Of a stretch of 11,564 nucleotides of DNA, positions 1 through 6,961 are shown piece by piece. The translations under genes and the position numbers were made by a program. The DNA is from QQUD01 sp039029915. GTDB taxonomy: Bacteria; Chloroflexota; Anaerolineae; Promineifilales; Promineifilaceae. The DNA lies in contig JBCCFD010000240.1 in NCBI GenBank assembly GCA_039029915.1, positions 1 to 11,564 of the forward strand, read 5' to 3'. The stretch's first letter is position 1. The number at the start of each line of letters is the position of its first letter. The notes below the pieces were generated by a model that worked only from the letters and a program-made list of their open reading frames with translations, was not told the DNA's origin and did not search any database.

Positions 1-136
1 ATGAGCATGTGTTTTTTTAACAGGCGGAGGAACATGACAATACCCAATCCGAATCACACTTAATATTGATGTTACGCAGAAAAAACCTCTGAGGTTTACA
101 CCAGTGTTACTGCGAAGCTCCAGTTATTATTAAGAG
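1..136. other. left-edge non-coding stretch
   Basis: I recognise no gene here. A strong Shine-Dalgarno-like GGCGGAGG (23-30) precedes an ATG at 34 that opens only a 9-codon reading frame ending at 63, so it is either a tiny leader-type ORF or the remnant of a lost gene. Positions 83-97 form a small perfect hairpin (AAACCT, loop CTG, AGGTTT). On the minus strand a run of T follows it, so it could stop a leftward transcript, but no leftward gene lies to its right. Nothing further is supported. Confidence 0.4.
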
Positions 137-165
137 TTGACAAATTGAATGGAATTCAGTATCCT
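137..165 (+). promoter_or_regulatory. sigma70-type promoter for the PadR operon
   Basis: A perfect -35 hexamer TTGACA (137-142) is followed after exactly 17 bp by TATCCT (160-165), which matches four of six -10 positions including the key T1, A2 and T6. Transcription would begin near 172 and leave a leader of about 37 nt before the ATG at 209. The placement immediately upstream of the regulator gene supports it. Confidence 0.65.
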
Positions 166-181
166 ACCAATCGTACTATTC

Positions 182-195
182 TACAACAAGTTGTA
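182..195. promoter_or_regulatory. inverted repeat, candidate PadR autoregulatory operator
   Basis: TACAAC (182-187) and GTTGTA (190-195) form a perfect inverted repeat with a 2-bp centre. It lies just downstream of the predicted transcription start and upstream of the regulator gene at 209. PadR-family repressors commonly bind short palindromes at their own promoter, so autorepression is the natural reading, but the site is inferred from position and symmetry only. Confidence 0.45.
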
Positions 196-208
196 TAGCT
201 AAATTTTT

Positions 209-598
209 ATGGAACAATCAGTTACTCAATTACTAAAAACTTGGGAGACAAACTATAAAAAAGGATTACTTTCCTTTTGGATATTGTTTTTACTCCATCA
301 AAAACCGATGTATGCCTACGAATTATCGGCGGTAATTGCTTCAACGACTCAACAAACGATTGTTGCTGACGAGAAGAGTATTTACAGAGCATTAAAGCGA
401 TTTTCAGAAAGTGGTATTGTCAGCAGCTACCGTCAAAAATCTGACATTGGCCCATCACGCCGTTATTTTGAGTTGACGTCAACTGGCAAAAAGCTTCTTC
501 AGCAATTTATCAAACGAAATATCTTAATTTATCAGGCACCTAAAATTTCGACATTAATTCAAGACATACTTGATGACAAGGAAGAATTGAATGATTAA
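209..598 (+). CDS. PadR-family winged-helix transcriptional regulator
   Basis: This 129-residue protein fits the PadR family: a helix with KGLLSFWILFLLHQKPMYAYEL (about 18-39), a recognition-helix region DEKSIYRALKRFSESGIV (about 54-71) and the wing with RRYFELTSTGKKLL (84-97). Its length is normal for a PadR protein with a short C-terminal dimerisation helix. PadR proteins are usually ligand-responsive repressors of a neighbouring membrane or efflux gene. The likely partner is the membrane protein that overlaps it by 8 bp. No Shine-Dalgarno precedes the ATG at 209, so initiation may be weak. The gene is very AT-rich compared with the polymerase and exporter genes and lacks the ACGGCCGT motif, which suggests transfer. 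The family call is firm; ligand and target are unknown. Confidence 0.85.
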   Translation: MEQSVTQLLKTWETNYKKGLLSFWILFLLHQKPMYAYELSAVIASTTQQTIVADEKSIYRALKRFSESGIVSSYRQKSDIGPSRRYFELTSTGKKLLQQFIKRNILIYQAPKISTLIQDILDDKEELND

Positions 599-1052
599 TA
601 CAGCTAAACTTAAATCTGAATCACTTCAAGAGGCAAAGTTACAAAATTTTATTGAGTGGCATAAACCATTTTTCTATGGACTTTTAGGCAGTTTAATAAC
701 CCTTTTCCTAATTATTTATACATCCCCGACTTTTCACACAGATGGACAAATTGTCCCGTACCTTTTTATATTTATCCTCGTCTACCCGGTCGTTTTGAGT
801 ATGCTGCTCATCAAATTACCAACTTGGCAAATGATAGCATTACCTAATCGTTTACCAGTTATTCAATTAGGATTTGCAATTAGCTGGCTAGCGTTTTTTA
901 TGATGCCATTTAGTCACATCATTTTACGCTCAGGTTTCTACTCTTTTATCTTTTTCACAAGCCTCTTGTCAGCTGGATATGGTTTTATACTTTTAAAAAT
1001 CTATTGGACTCTGTTGGCTTCTCATGATTTTTCTGAAGAGCTATTCCCATAA
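591..1052 (+). CDS. PadR-coupled four-helix membrane protein
   Basis: I do not recognise the family. The 153-residue protein has a short polar N-terminus and four hydrophobic segments at about 26-45, 54-75, 88-111 and 115-142, ending in an acidic tail. It has no signal peptidase site or enzymatic motif. The start codon overlaps the end of the PadR gene by 8 bp and is preceded by AAGGAAG (578-584) at good spacing, so the two are translationally coupled. Small integral membrane proteins encoded behind PadR regulators are common and are often their regulated target. GC is near 30 %, like its partner and unlike the rest of the window. It could be a stress-sensing or transport accessory protein, but no function can be assigned. 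Confidence 0.75.
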   Translation: MINTAKLKSESLQEAKLQNFIEWHKPFFYGLLGSLITLFLIIYTSPTFHTDGQIVPYLFIFILVYPVVLSMLLIKLPTWQMIALPNRLPVIQLGFAISWLAFFMMPFSHIILRSGFYSFIFFTSLLSAGYGFILLKIYWTLLASHDFSEELFP

Positions 1053-1069
1053 CATTAAAATTATTTATG

Positions 1070-1098
1070 TAAACCTAAAGGGTTTAGAATTAGATTTT
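1070..1098 (+). terminator. possible weak terminator of the PadR operon
   Basis: TAAACC (1070-1075), a 5-nt loop and GGTTTA (1081-1086) form a 6-bp stem 17 nt after the membrane-protein stop. A T-run follows at 1094-1098, but it is offset by about 8 nt from the stem. The stem is short and AT-rich, so this is a weak candidate. Confidence 0.3.
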
Positions 1099-1118
1099 TG
1101 GAAAAGCGTTTCGTTTAA

Positions 1119-1302
1119 ATATTTGAGGAGTGTGCATACACATAACCACCGATAGATTAATCCACCGATTAGCGACCGAAACCTGCTCAAACAGGTTAGT
1201 ATCACCCATTTTCAGGCTAACCCAACATGATTTATGATGTTTCACCGCCTAGATGAGGAATTCGTTTGTCAATAAATGGAAGGATGCACACCTCTTAAAT
1301 AT
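1119..1302. repeat. 184-bp element bounded by imperfect 19-bp inverted repeats
   Basis: The 19-mer at 1119-1137 (ATATTTGAGGAGTGTGCAT) recurs as its reverse complement at 1284-1302 with 16 of 19 positions matching; the matching stops sharply outside. Between them lie two direct copies of CCACCGAT (1146 and 1162), a perfect hairpin with arms AACCTG (1180-1185) and CAGGTT (1192-1197), and a smaller one (AACAT 1224-1228, ATGTT 1237-1241). There is no coding frame. It accounts for half of the 372-bp gene-free stretch 1053-1424. It could be a MITE-like non-autonomous element or a structured RNA. I see no clear target-site duplication. Confidence 0.5.
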
Positions 1303-1365
1303 CTAGGAGAGCAGCCATTATTTCCGTGAATTGTTAATGGGTGCTGACGAAGAAACGGAATTTAA

Positions 1366-1391
1366 ATAAGACAACGAAGTCGTTACCTTAT
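1366..1391 (-). terminator. probable terminator of the polymerase gene
   Basis: Read on the minus strand this is an 11-bp hairpin (ATAAGGTAACG, loop ACTT, CGTTGTCTTAT) with two G-U pairs, 33 nt after the polymerase stop, followed by a T-rich stretch. On the plus strand the same two positions are A-C mismatches, so the structure is sound only in the leftward transcript, which fits a terminator for the minus-strand gene. Confidence 0.55.
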
Positions 1392-1424
1392 CGTTCCTTC
1401 AAAGTGACAAGACCATTGCGTATC

Positions 1425-4400
1425 TTATTTCACCGCCACTTCTAAGCGTTCCGTTTTTATAGCTTGGAACCAGCCACCACCCCATTCGTCAATGCGCCAA
1501 TAACCAGTAAGGCGGATGGGGTACCAATTGGAAACACGGCCGTTTCCCGCCACACTTTTGTCTAATCGAACTACTACGAATTCTTTGCCATCTGAAAAAT
1601 AAAACCCTTTGCCCCCCGTCCAACCCGGCAAGCGAACACCCGCAATCGTGGTTTTCATATTTTTAAGTCGATTAAGATAACCAATCGGCACATCATCTTT
1701 TGTTTGGTCTTCAAACAGGTCGATTGGGTTATTGCTCATGGGCAAACCGAGAAGCTGCTTCTCCCAATCCAATCGTTCGGCTAACGTTTCAGGCAACACG
1801 GCCGTTTCCACTGCAAACCCAAACGCTAGCTGTCCTGCATTTCCTGCGCGGGCTACGCCTTCAACGTCCGCCAACATCGCCGCTCTGCTTTCCCCCAGCC
1901 CATCGAGCGCGCCACACTTTACTAAGTGAACCGCCTCTTTTGTTTGCATTGGCACTCGTCGCAGTAAATCTTGAACAGAAGAAAACGGCCGTTTTGATAC
2001 AATCTCTCGCACCGTCTTCCGCCGCAGATCTCTTACCTGCCCCAAGCCCATCCAGAGAGTTTTCGATTGCCGCTGGGCAATTGGCGATTTTTTTTCATTC
2101 CCCATGCCAGGATCACCTATCTCCGATCCCAGCGAAAATTTCCGCTCACTAAAATTCACGTGCGGTGGACGCACCTCAAAACCCAATCGTCGCGCTTCGG
2201 CCATATAAATAGCTGGGTGATGAAACCCACCGTGATCCTTGAGTCGGGCTGTTAAAAATTCAGCAGGATAGTGCGCCCTCATATAAGCAGACCGATAGCT
2301 AATATCTGCGTAGGCTGTGGCGTGCCCCTGGTTAAAGCCATACCCCGCAAACGCCATAATCTGATCCCATAGCGTTTCTGCTTGAGCTTGCTCAAATCCC
2401 GATTTGGTTTGGCAACCATCTACAAAACGCTGTTTCATTTGAGCCATTTCATCTGCTTTGAATTTGCTCATTCCTCGTCGTAAATGATCTGCCTCGTTCC
2501 AGCTTAGCTGGGCAACCTCTGTGGCTATGCGCAAAACCTGCTCTTGGAAAAGCATCACCCCCTTGGTTGATCCTAAAATAGGGGCCAGTGCTGTGTGCAA
2601 ATAAGTAACAACTTCTTCTTCCCGATATCGTCGAATAAAGGCTTGGGCCATCCCCCCTGTCGCTGGCCCCGGCTTGAAAAACGCATTGGCAACGGCTAAA
2701 TCAGCCACCGTCTTTGTTTTCAGCTGGCGCATGGTGCGCTGAGCACCGGTCGACTCACATTGAAAGACGCCTATGGTGTCTCCTTTTTCAAGAATAACGG
2801 CCGTTTCCGCATCTTGGAGTGGCATTGTTGACAAATCAAATGGGGTAGCGCTGTCAATTAATTCAACAGTATCAGCCAAAACAGTCAAAGCCCGGATGCC
2901 CAGAAGATCAATTTTTGGCAAGCCAATTTTCTCGATATCGCGGTAATCAAATTGGGTGATTAAAAACCCTTTTGGGGCCATTTGTACCGGCACAAAGTCT
3001 GTTAACGCGTCTGGCGCAATGACGACCCCACCCGGATGAATGCTCATGTGATGGGGTTGCCCTATTAACCCAAATGCTTCTTTGATCACCCGCCGATGAG
3101 CCGAATCGGTCACCGGTCGTAGGGCATTTTCGAGCGTTACTTTTTCTCGTCTTTCTGGATCAGGATGCCAACCGCGCGGCAGTTGAGAGGTCATCTTCTT
3201 GATGTCACTTTCTTTGAAGCCAAACGCCTTAGCCGTTTCGCGCACGGCAGATTTAGGCTGTAGGGTATTGATCGTAGCCACGAGAGCGACTTTTTCCTCA
3301 CCATATTTTTCACGCACGTAACGCAACACTTCATCCCGCCGCCGACTGCAAAAATCAAGATCGATGTCGGGCATGTTGGCCCGCGCCGGATTCAAGAACC
3401 GCTCAAAAAGCAGGTCATGCTCGATGGGGTCGACGTTCGTGATCCCAATGCAGTAAGCCACCAGGGAGTTGGCCACGCTACCTCGGGTATTAAAAGGAAC
3501 GGCCGTTTCTCGGGCAAAGCGGGTAATATCGGAGACAAGGACAAATAGCGGTGCAAACCCATAGCTCACAATCATCTCGAGTTCTTTCTCAAGCCGTGCT
3601 TGTGTCAAGTCGCTGGGAGAACGGCCGTAAAGCTTCGTCAATCCCTTTTGAGCCTGCTCGCGCAAAAAGTGTGCTTCGGTCTGTGCCTCAGGGAGTGATA
3701 ATTTAGGCCAGATTGGCCGACCGTCAGGCAAGGCCGACTTGCATTGAGCCACAATCTTTTCTACAGCTGCCAATGCCTCAGGAAACGCCTCAAAGCGTAT
3801 AGTCACTTCATGAGGTGTCAACCAGTGCACCTCTTGGTGATGATGCGTTGGCAAACGAGACGGGGGCACCTCTTCTAATAAGCAATTTTCATCAATCGCG
3901 GCCAACAGTTTAAGCGTTGCTTGATCTTCAGGCTTGAGGCAGTAGGTTGATTGCAAAGCGACGGCTTGCACCCCAAAACGAGAACCCACTTTTATAATAT
4001 CGTCTGCCAATTGAAGGTCGGTATCGGAATTAAGCGCCATGCCTAAGTATCCATTTTCTTCAAAAAGGCCACCTAAAAATGAGACAAAACGAGAAGCAGC
4101 TTGGGGTTGTCCGGCCGTCAGATAGCGGCTGGTCCAGCCTGCATGAGCCGCATCGATACCAATAAGCCCTTCTTTGAATGGGGAAAGCGCCTGCCATGAA
4201 ACGGCCGTCTTTGGCTCACCAGTCTGTAAAAATGAGGAAAGCTTACACAAAGAGCGATACCCTTCTGGCCCCGTTGCCAACAAAACAAGCTGCCCTTCTC
4301 CTTCTAGCGGCATGGCATCGGTGACCGGTGATTTGACCCATACGCTCATGCCAATAATCGGTTTGATAGAAACGGCCGTGCACGCCTGGTGAAAAGCAAC

Positions 4401-4559
4401 TGCGCCGTATAGCGCATGCGTATCCGTTAAAGCCAAGGCATTTACCCCATTTGCTACTCCCTGCTGGACGAGTTGGTCAATCGAAATATGACCCTCTAAT
4501 AAGGAAAATTGTGAGTGAACATGGAGGTGGGTAAAATTAGAAGCGATTCGCTCATTCAT
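1425..4559 (-). CDS. dnaE: DNA polymerase III alpha subunit, short DnaE-family form
   Basis: This is a C-family DNA polymerase catalytic subunit that extends primers from dNTPs. The PHP domain opens with THLHVHSQFSLLEG (10-23) and retains TDTH (45-48). The palm carries PDIDLDF (397-403) with catalytic Asp400 and Asp402, and Asp551 in the KIDLLG segment as the third acidic residue. Further landmarks are the finger region FQCES (599-603), FQEQVLRIA (671-679), YGFNQGHATAYA (740-751), a helix-hairpin-helix at about 848-890 and an OB-fold at about 970-1040. Q910-LAFGF could be a degenerate clamp-binding motif. At 1044 residues it is shorter than replicative DnaE (about 1160) and lacks a tau-binding tail, so it may be a second, ImuC-like polymerase rather than the main replicase. 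No imuA or imuB is nearby. The start is fixed by the PHP motif ten residues in. It contains eight copies of ACGGCCGT. Confidence 0.9.
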   Translation of the reverse strand: MNERIASNFTHLHVHSQFSLLEGHISIDQLVQQGVANGVNALALTDTHALYGAVAFHQACTAVSIKPIIGMSVWVKSPVTDAMPLEGEGQLVLLATGPEGYRSLCKLSSFLQTGEPKTAVSWQALSPFKEGLIGIDAAHAGWTSRYLTAGQPQAASRFVSFLGGLFEENGYLGMALNSDTDLQLADDIIKVGSRFGVQAVALQSTYCLKPEDQATLKLLAAIDENCLLEEVPPSRLPTHHHQEVHWLTPHEVTIRFEAFPEALAAVEKIVAQCKSALPDGRPIWPKLSLPEAQTEAHFLREQAQKGLTKLYGRSPSDLTQARLEKELEMIVSYGFAPLFVLVSDITRFARETAVPFNTRGSVANSLVAYCIGITNVDPIEHDLLFERFLNPARANMPDIDLDFCSRRRDEVLRYVREKYGEEKVALVATINTLQPKSAVRETAKAFGFKESDIKKMTSQLPRGWHPDPERREKVTLENALRPVTDSAHRRVIKEAFGLIGQPHHMSIHPGGVVIAPDALTDFVPVQMAPKGFLITQFDYRDIEKIGLPKIDLLGIRALTVLADTVELIDSATPFDLSTMPLQDAETAVILEKGDTIGVFQCESTGAQRTMRQLKTKTVADLAVANAFFKPGPATGGMAQAFIRRYREEEVVTYLHTALAPILGSTKGVMLFQEQVLRIATEVAQLSWNEADHLRRGMSKFKADEMAQMKQRFVDGCQTKSGFEQAQAETLWDQIMAFAGYGFNQGHATAYADISYRSAYMRAHYPAEFLTARLKDHGGFHHPAIYMAEARRLGFEVRPPHVNFSERKFSLGSEIGDPGMGNEKKSPIAQRQSKTLWMGLGQVRDLRRKTVREIVSKRPFSSVQDLLRRVPMQTKEAVHLVKCGALDGLGESRAAMLADVEGVARAGNAGQLAFGFAVETAVLPETLAERLDWEKQLLGLPMSNNPIDLFEDQTKDDVPIGYLNRLKNMKTTIAGVRLPGWTGGKGFYFSDGKEFVVVRLDKSVAGNGRVSNWYPIRLTGYWRIDEWGGGWFQAIKTERLEVAVK

Positions 4560-4567
4560 TATGGTGG

Positions 4568-4596
4568 ATCATAGGTTTTGATCATTAAATTCGCAA
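4568..4596 (-). promoter_or_regulatory. promoter of the polymerase gene, implying a leaderless mRNA
   Basis: On the minus strand TTGCGA (4596-4591; four of six) and TATGAT (4573-4568; five of six) are separated by exactly 17 bp. The expected start point, 6-8 nt past the -10, falls at about 4562-4559, and the ATG begins at 4559. No Shine-Dalgarno lies between, so the message would have essentially no 5' leader. Confidence 0.5.
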
Positions 4597-4735
4597 GCAT
4601 ATTTTTTCTTGTCTTTTGTTTTCTGTGACACTGAATGACTCAAATTTTCAAAACTATATTTACTAAGTAATTCATTAAGTGAAACGAAGTTCCCGCTTTG
4701 AATAAAACGAAGGCTACAAACTTTGTTTCCTCGAG

Positions 4736-4760
4736 GTTCCGAAGCTTTTAGCTAACAAAG
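4736..4760 (+). repeat. 25-bp inverted dispersed repeat, copy 1
   Basis: This copy matches the reverse complement of 6922-6946 at 23 of 25 positions, with the shared core TTGTTAGCTAAAAGCTT on the opposite strand. The pair brackets the small conserved gene and the MFS exporter. Its first nine bases also pair with 4776-4784. Confidence 0.75.
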
Positions 4761-4845
4761 CTTTCAATTTAGAAACTTCGGAACGCTTAAGTAATTTTCA
4801 GAAAGTATCTTGAATTCCTGAGCACAAAATGAAAATGACTTAAGC
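4736..4845. repeat. cluster of nested inverted repeats upstream of the exporter operon
   Basis: GTTCCGAAG (4736-4744) is the perfect complement of CTTCGGAAC (4776-4784). Inside that loop AAGCTTT (4742-4748) pairs with AAAGCTT (4757-4763), an alternative fold. Directly after, GCTTAAGT (4785-4792) pairs with ACTTAAGC (4838-4845). The cluster fills the space between the divergent polymerase and exporter-operon genes. It may be repeat-element debris, an attenuator-like leader or operator sites; the sequence does not decide between these. Confidence 0.5.
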
Positions 4846-4867
4846 ACCTTTGTATTTCCCTATTCTT

Positions 4868-5290
4868 ATGATTTCTCTAAATCTCGCTCAACAACTTAAG
4901 AAAGCTGGTCTAGTTTGGCAAACATCTATCAATGACTTTTTCGGTCTCCCCGACCGCGATATGGATGAACGGGTATTTGTGCTGACCAATATGCAAACTC
5001 AAACTGATTTGTTTAAAGGCTGGCCTGTCATCACCTTCCATGGCGCATCAGAGTGGGCACTCGATTACATTCTGACCACTGAAGCGATTTGGCTGCCCAC
5101 AGAAAGTCAGCTTCGCCAAGCGCTAATGGCCTTATGTTCCAATGAAAATGAGTGTTCAGTGCAGCTTTTCCAATCGCGCCAAGAAACCGTTTGCACGGTG
5201 ACGACGGCTTCGGGGCCAGTTAACTTCCGAGGCAGTGATGGGGCCGAGGCGTATGGGCTAGCTTTGTTACACTTTTTGTCTGAAACTTAG
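4868..5290 (+). CDS. small conserved protein of unknown function
   Basis: This is a 140-residue soluble protein if started at the ATG at 4868. A longer frame would need a TTG at 4850 and adds only six hydrophobic residues, while the characteristic MISLNLAQQLKKAGLVW start fits a real N-terminus. No Shine-Dalgarno is visible before either start. Recognisable features are FFGLPDRDMDERVFVLTNM (about 24-42), FHGASEWALDYILTTEAIWLPTESQLRQAL (about 57-86) and a C-terminal AEAYGLALLHFL. I recall similar short proteins from Chloroflexota, some labelled as CpaE-type pilus assembly proteins, but no CpaE receiver or ATPase domain is visible, so that label should not be relied on. It ends 30 bp before the MFS exporter and is probably co-transcribed with it. 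It contains no ACGGCCGT. Confidence 0.75.
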   Translation: MISLNLAQQLKKAGLVWQTSINDFFGLPDRDMDERVFVLTNMQTQTDLFKGWPVITFHGASEWALDYILTTEAIWLPTESQLRQALMALCSNENECSVQLFQSRQETVCTVTTASGPVNFRGSDGAEAYGLALLHFLSET

Positions 5291-5320
5291 CCACACTCGC
5301 CTTTTCTTCAGGATTAACCT

Positions 5321-6895
5321 ATGACCGCTCAAACACCAATCACGTCAAGCGAACAACAAAAAATAGAGCGTTGGGTGCTCATAGCGACTATCTTGGCATC
5401 TAGCATTGTGTCAATTAGCAGTTCGGCGCTTAATGTTGCTTTGCCTGCCCTTCAGCGTGATTTAAATGTGACGGGCGCAGAGCTTTTGTGGATTATTAAT
5501 GCATTTGCGCTCTTTTTATCAGCCCTAATTTTGGTGGGAGGGTCGCTGGGGGATCATTACGGCCGTAACTTCATCTTTCGGATTGGAATTATTGTTTTTA
5601 CCATCGCCTCCGCGCTTTGTGGTTTAGCCCCCAATACGCTAACGCTCATTATTGCGCGGGCCATTCAGGGCATCGGAGGGGCGATGTTGGTACCCGGAAG
5701 CTTGGCTATTTTAACGGCCATTTACCCCGCCGCCCGCCGCGGAGCAGCCATTGGCCTCTGGTCTACCTTTAGCGCGCTGATGGTGGCGATCGGTCCAGTG
5801 GTTGGTGGATGGCTGGCCGGTCAGGGTTTGTGGCGCTATGTTTTTTATCTGAACATCCCCCTCGCAGGCGTTGCCCTATTTGCCCTCTCCTTTGTGCCAG
5901 AAACCAAAGATGAAAATGCTTCTGCTCAGCTCGATTGGTGGGGCGCGCTATTTACCACTCTAGGGCTAGCGGGCATAACCTATGGGTTTATTCAAGCTCC
6001 TGATTTAGGATTTGGACATTGGCAAATCATCGCCACCTTAGGCGGCGGTTTTTTAAGTCTAATCCTCTTCGTAATCGTCGAATCAAGAACACCACACCCA
6101 ATGGTGCCACTCCAGCTATTCCGCTCACGAACTTTTAGCGGAACCAATTTACTCACTCTATTCTTGTATGCTGGTCTAGGCGGGATACTCTTTTTTCTGC
6201 CGCTCAACTACATTCAAGCCCAAGATTATCCAGAAGAAATCGCTGGCTTAACCATGTTGCCATTTATTGTATTGCTCATTCTTATGTCCCGCTGGGCAGG
6301 GGGCTTGGTTGATCGGGTGGGGGCGCGGCTCCCCCTAATTGTTGGACCAGCGCTCGCTGGCGTGGGAATGGCGCTATTTACGATACCGGGGCTCACTAGC
6401 GGTCCTGCGGAGTACTGGACCACCTTTTTACCACCCACGATTCTGTTTGGGATTGGCATGGGGATAACGGTTGCGCCACTAACAACGGCCGTTATGGGAT
6501 CAGCGCCGGTTGAAACAACAGGTATTGCCTCAGGTATCAACAACGCCGTCTCCCGTTCAGCCCAAGTGTTGGCTGTGGCTATCTTTGGCGCAATCGCCCT
6601 GATTTCGTTCAGCCAAACGCTTCAAACGCGACTCATGCCGATTGAGCTAACCGATACACAGAGCCGATTTTTAGAAAATGAAAGTCGAAATTTGGGTGGG
6701 GCAGCGCTACCCGACGACATTGATGATGAAACGGCCGTTCTGGTTCAACAAGCCATTCGCCAATCATTTGTCGCCGTTTTCCGGCAAATTATGTGGATTG
6801 GGGCGGGACTCAGCTGGCTAAGCGCGATGGCGGCTGCCCTTCTTATCGAGGGAAAGTCTCAATCAAGTTCAGTTAACAGGTCCAATACGGTTTAA
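5321..6895 (+). CDS. DHA2-type (EmrB/QacA) MFS multidrug exporter
   Basis: This 524-residue integral membrane protein has the hydrophobic profile of 14-helix drug/proton antiporters. It shows motif A in the second-third helix loop, GSLGDHYGR (74-82); the conserved helix-4 segment RAIQGIGGAMLVPGSLAIL (113-131); and motif C in helix 5, GPVVGGWLAGQGLWRYVFYLNIP (158-180). GIASGINNAVSRSAQVLAVAIFG (401-423) is typical of the second half. A periplasmic-type loop at about 432-485 precedes the last helix, as in this subfamily. Such proteins expel toxic organic compounds using the proton gradient; the substrate cannot be read from sequence. AGGAT lies about 9 nt before the ATG. It follows the small conserved gene by 30 bp, and the pair is flanked by inverted 25-bp repeats. 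It carries three ACGGCCGT copies. Confidence 0.92.
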   Translation: MTAQTPITSSEQQKIERWVLIATILASSIVSISSSALNVALPALQRDLNVTGAELLWIINAFALFLSALILVGGSLGDHYGRNFIFRIGIIVFTIASALCGLAPNTLTLIIARAIQGIGGAMLVPGSLAILTAIYPAARRGAAIGLWSTFSALMVAIGPVVGGWLAGQGLWRYVFYLNIPLAGVALFALSFVPETKDENASAQLDWWGALFTTLGLAGITYGFIQAPDLGFGHWQIIATLGGGFLSLILFVIVESRTPHPMVPLQLFRSRTFSGTNLLTLFLYAGLGGILFFLPLNYIQAQDYPEEIAGLTMLPFIVLLILMSRWAGGLVDRVGARLPLIVGPALAGVGMALFTIPGLTSGPAEYWTTFLPPTILFGIGMGITVAPLTTAVMGSAPVETTGIASGINNAVSRSAQVLAVAIFGAIALISFSQTLQTRLMPIELTDTQSRFLENESRNLGGAALPDDIDDETAVLVQQAIRQSFVAVFRQIMWIGAGLSWLSAMAAALLIEGKSQSSSVNRSNTV

Positions 6896-6921
6896 ATAAA
6901 AGGAAATTCCTAATTTGAAAA

Positions 6922-6946
6922 CCTTGTTAGCTAAAAGCTTTGGAAC
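6922..6946 (-). repeat. 25-bp inverted dispersed repeat, copy 2
   Basis: This is the inverted partner of 4736-4760 (23 of 25 identical), lying 27 bp after the exporter stop and just beyond the end of the convergent gene at 6962. The sequence continuing to 6957 also resembles the other arm at 4776-4792 (GGAAC followed by a CTTAA-type stretch), so this copy may be the less rearranged version of the element. No convincing intrinsic terminator is present in 6896-6961. Confidence 0.7.
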
Positions 6947-6961
6947 ACTTAAATATCGTTT

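Noticed and set aside
1..70. possible minus-strand gene start (GTG near 57, reading MIRIGYCHVPPPVKKTHAH leftward)
   Set aside because: It is only about 19 codons long, has no ribosome site and no family resemblance I could defend.
83..97. small hairpin followed by T on the minus strand
   Set aside because: It would terminate a leftward transcript, but no leftward gene lies to its right. Kept only as a remark.
1700..2152. 150-codon plus-strand open frame
   Set aside because: It lies entirely antisense to the conserved C-terminal part of the polymerase, has low-complexity composition and no ribosome site.
6226..6543. 105-codon minus-strand open frame
   Set aside because: It is antisense to the MFS exporter, has a Pro/Ile/Ser-rich composition typical of shadows, and shows no recognisable motif.
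1292..6957. shared 10-mer CTTAAATATC at about 1294 and 6949, hinting that the two repeat families are related
   Set aside because: Ten AT-rich bases can easily match by chance, and the flanking sequence does not align.
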